Shown: positions 61,799 through 64,000 of the stretch, in pieces
Layout of the letters: the number at the start of each line of letters is the position of its first letter
Position numbering within the stretch: position 1 is the first letter of the stretch
From: Pseudomonas khavaziana
GTDB lineage: Bacteria; Pseudomonadota; Gammaproteobacteria; Pseudomonadales; Pseudomonadaceae
DNA length: 64,000 bases
Assembly: GCF_019145205.1 (NCBI RefSeq)
Contig: NZ_JAHSTT010000006.1
Location: 62,001 to 126,000, forward strand
Reading direction: 5' to 3'
Position numbers and translations under genes: made by a program
Notes under the pieces: model-generated
The model's input: only the letters and a program-made list of their open reading frames with translations
The model's database searches: none
What the model was told of the DNA's origin: nothing

Positions 61799-64000
61799 AT
61801 GAACTTCACGCTGCTCAAAGAGTTCTTCGCCGGCTTCCTGCGGACCCGGCATATCGCCCGGCATTTTCGCCGGCTGGCGATGCTCGAAACCGTGACCGAC
61901 GCCAGCGTCAGCCGCGAAGTCCCGCCGAACCTGGCGCACACCCTGGTGGCTGCGGCCAATGGCAGTGCCGTGCAGTTGCTGGGTGTGCTGGGCAGTCATT
62001 CGGCGGGGCTCACTATTCAGGAGGCCGACGCCCTGCGTGTGCAATACGGCCTCAACGAGGTCGAACACGAGCAGCCGCTGCCGTGGTGGGTGCACCTGTG
62101 GCACTGCTACAAGAACCCGTTCAACCTGCTGCTGACGTTGCTGGCAGTGATCTCCTGGCTGACCGAGGACATGAAGGCCGCCACGGTGATTTTTTCCATG
62201 GTGGTGCTGTCGACCCTGTTACGCTTTTGGCAGGAGGCCAAGTCGAACAAGGCGGCCGACGCCTTGAAGGCCATGGTGAGCAACACGGCCACCGTATTGC
62301 GCCGCGATGCTGCCAAGCGTGTTGAACTGCCGATCAAGCAACTGGTGCCGGGCGACCTGATTGTATTGTCGGCCGGTGACATGATTCCCGCAGACTGCCG
62401 CGTGCTCAGCGCCAAGGACCTGTTCGTCAGCCAGGCGGCGATGACCGGTGAGTCCATGCCGGTGGAGAAGTTCGTCCATCAGCAGGATGCCCATACCCGC
62501 AACCCGTTGGAGCTGGAGAACATTCTGTTCATGGGCACCAACGTAGTGTCCGGCGCCGCCACCGCAGTGGTTCTGGCCACCGGCAACAGCACCTATTTCG
62601 GTGCGTTGGCCCAACGTGTCACCGCCACTGATCGCGCGACCACTTCGTTCCAGCACGGGGTCAACAAGGTCAGCTGGTTGCTGATCCGCTTTATGTTCGT
62701 GATGGCGCCGCTGGTGCTGTTCATCAATGGTTTCACCAAGGGCGACTGGACCGAGGCGCTGTTGTTTGCGCTGTCGATTGCCGTGGGCCTGACCCCCGAA
62801 ATGCTGCCGATGATTGTCACCTCGACCTTGGCCAAGGGCGCGGTATTCCTGTCGCGCAAGAAGGTCATCGTCAAGCGCCTGGACGCGATCCAGAACTTCG
62901 GCGCCATGGACGTGCTGTGCACCGACAAGACCGGCACGCTGACCCAGGACAAGATATTCCTGGCACGCCATGTGGACGTGTGGGGTGAGGAGTCCGAAGA
63001 CGTGCTGGAAATGGCCTACCTCAACAGCTACTACCAGACCGGCCTGAAAAACCTGCTGGACGTGGCGGTGCTTGAGCACGTGGAAATCCATCGCGAGCTG
63101 AAAGTCGGCACCGCGTTCCATAAGGTCGATGAGATCCCCTTCGACTTCAACCGCCGCCGCATGTCAGTGGTGGTGGCCGAGCAGGACCGGCCCCACCTGT
63201 TGATCTGCAAAGGTGCGGTGGAGGAGATCTTGTCTGTGTGCACCAGCGTGCGCCACGGCGACGTCAATGAAGCCCTGAGCGAGGAACTGCTGGCGCGCAT
63301 TCGCCAGGTGACCGCGGCCTTTAACGAGGAAGGGCTGCGTGTGGTGGCGGTGGCGGCGCAGCCGATGCCAGCCGGGCGTGACACCTACAGCCTGGCGGAT
63401 GAAAACGACCTGACCCTGATCGGCTATGTGGCGTTTCTCGACCCGCCCAAAGAAAGCACCGCACCCGCCCTCAAGGCCCTGAAAGCCCATGGCGTGGCGG
63501 TGAAAGTGCTGACCGGCGACAACGAGCTGGTCACGGCGAAGATCTGCCGCGAAGTGGGTCTTGCGCAACAAGGCTTGCTGATGGGCAACGATATCGAAGC
63601 CATGACCGATGCCGAACTGGCCCTGTCTGTGGAAACCACCAATGTGTTCGCCAAGCTCACTCCCAGCCACAAGGAACGCATTGTGCGCCTGCTCAAGGCC
63701 AACGGGCATGTGGTGGGCTTTATGGGCGACGGCATCAACGACGCACCGGCATTGCGCACGGCCGATATCGGTATTTCGGTGGACAGCGCGGTGGACATCG
63801 CCAAGGAAGCGGCTGACATCATCCTGCTGGAAAAGAGCCTGATGATCCTGGAGGAGGGCGTGCTGGAAGGTCGGCGCACCTTCGCCAACATGCTCAAGTA
63901 CATCAAGATGACCGCCAGTTCCAACTTCGGCAACGTGTTCTCGGTGCTGGTGGCCAGTGCCTTTATCCCGTTCCTGCCAATGCTGCCAATGCATTTACTG
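61799..64000 (+). CDS. mgtA: magnesium-translocating P-type ATPase MgtA/MgtB type (3' end outside window)
   Basis: About 734 residues are visible. The N-terminal cytoplasmic region and first membrane pair are followed by the actuator loop (AAMTGESMPVEK), the conserved TPEMLPMIVTSTLAKGA, the phosphorylated Asp in VLCTDKTGTLTQDKIF, and the hinge MGDGINDAPALRTADIG. The HTGES site reads MTGES, as in Mg2+ ATPases. The reading frame is open to the window edge within the membrane segment FIPFLPMLPMHLL. RBS AGGAG precedes ATG 61799. It imports Mg2+ and is normally induced by low Mg2+; mgtA versus mgtB cannot be decided. Confidence 0.94.
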   Translation, partial: MNFTLLKEFFAGFLRTRHIARHFRRLAMLETVTDASVSREVPPNLAHTLVAAANGSAVQLLGVLGSHSAGLTIQEADALRVQYGLNEVEHEQPLPWWVHLWHCYKNPFNLLLTLLAVISWLTEDMKAATVIFSMVVLSTLLRFWQEAKSNKAADALKAMVSNTATVLRRDAAKRVELPIKQLVPGDLIVLSAGDMIPADCRVLSAKDLFVSQAAMTGESMPVEKFVHQQDAHTRNPLELENILFMGTNVVSGAATAVVLATGNSTYFGALAQRVTATDRATTSFQHGVNKVSWLLIRFMFVMAPLVLFINGFTKGDWTEALLFALSIAVGLTPEMLPMIVTSTLAKGAVFLSRKKVIVKRLDAIQNFGAMDVLCTDKTGTLTQDKIFLARHVDVWGEESEDVLEMAYLNSYYQTGLKNLLDVAVLEHVEIHRELKVGTAFHKVDEIPFDFNRRRMSVVVAEQDRPHLLICKGAVEEILSVCTSVRHGDVNEALSEELLARIRQVTAAFNEEGLRVVAVAAQPMPAGRDTYSLADENDLTLIGYVAFLDPPKESTAPALKALKAHGVAVKVLTGDNELVTAKICREVGLAQQGLLMGNDIEAMTDAELALSVETTNVFAKLTPSHKERIVRLLKANGHVVGFMGDGINDAPALRTADIGISVDSAVDIAKEAADIILLEKSLMILEEGVLEGRRTFANMLKYIKMTASSNFGNVFSVLVASAFIPFLPMLPMHLL

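Overview
The window looks like a chromosomal segment of a Pseudomonas of the P. fluorescens group. The evidence is high G+C, Pseudomonas-style codon use, protein families typical of the genus (SstT, DUF1652, DUF6124, YceH, DUF1993), and many copies of the GTGGGAGG-type and GTAGGAGC-type REP sequences known from that group. I saw no tRNA, rRNA, CRISPR array, insertion sequence or prophage.

Layout. 1-10.1 kb: chemoreceptors, a YuiF-type transporter, the tRNA hydroxylation protein TrhP, an AI-2E-family membrane protein, small Pseudomonas proteins, a shikimate dehydrogenase paralogue, YceH and a DUF1993 protein. 10.2-13.5 kb: a lone 1086-residue toxin-like protein of unknown family. 13.6-25.3 kb: transport and housekeeping (SstT, an MFS exporter, NhaR, TerC), the selD-mnmH selenium pair, an ArsP-type permease, a GST-PhzF pair and a zinc-type HemB. 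25.4-30.6 kb: a polymorphic RHS toxin whose C-terminus resembles the cholera/pertussis ADP-ribosyltransferases, followed by a probable immunity gene. 30.8-36.4 kb: a DUF1615 lipoprotein, a hotdog thioesterase and the scoA-scoB-atoB ketone-body operon with a divergent LysR gene. 36.4-45.4 kb: a sirtuin-CBS pair, topoisomerase III, an MHS symporter, and a GMC oxidoreductase divergent from a LysR gene. 45.8-51.3 kb: a DUF3857/transglutaminase protein, AlkC, and a glutamate-polyamine ligase-like gene with an XRE-cupin regulator. 51.4-52.4 kb: a class I terpene synthase resembling 2-methylisoborneol/2-methylenebornane synthases. 52.5-58.9 kb: a RcnB-like protein, DUF1652, a three-PAS LuxR regulator, two envelope proteins, a tandem REPIN array, a DUF6124 gene behind a highly structured leader, an FKBP and a GNAT enzyme. 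58.9-61.2 kb: an ArsR-type regulator divergent from a cytochrome P450 and an ABM-fold monooxygenase. 61.8-64.0 kb: the start of an MgtA/MgtB-type Mg2+ P-type ATPase that runs off the end.

The most unusual signals are: (i) two diverged copies (about 8.34-8.80 and 45.39-45.82 kb) of a roughly 430-bp element whose helices are kept by compensatory changes; (ii) the structured, attenuator-like leader of the DUF6124 gene; (iii) the RHS-ART toxin and its immunity gene; (iv) the lone terpene synthase and the P450/ABM cassette; (v) the orphan 1086-residue protein. REP elements also reach into genes: one supplies the C-terminus of the GMC oxidoreductase and another the stop codon of the sirtuin.
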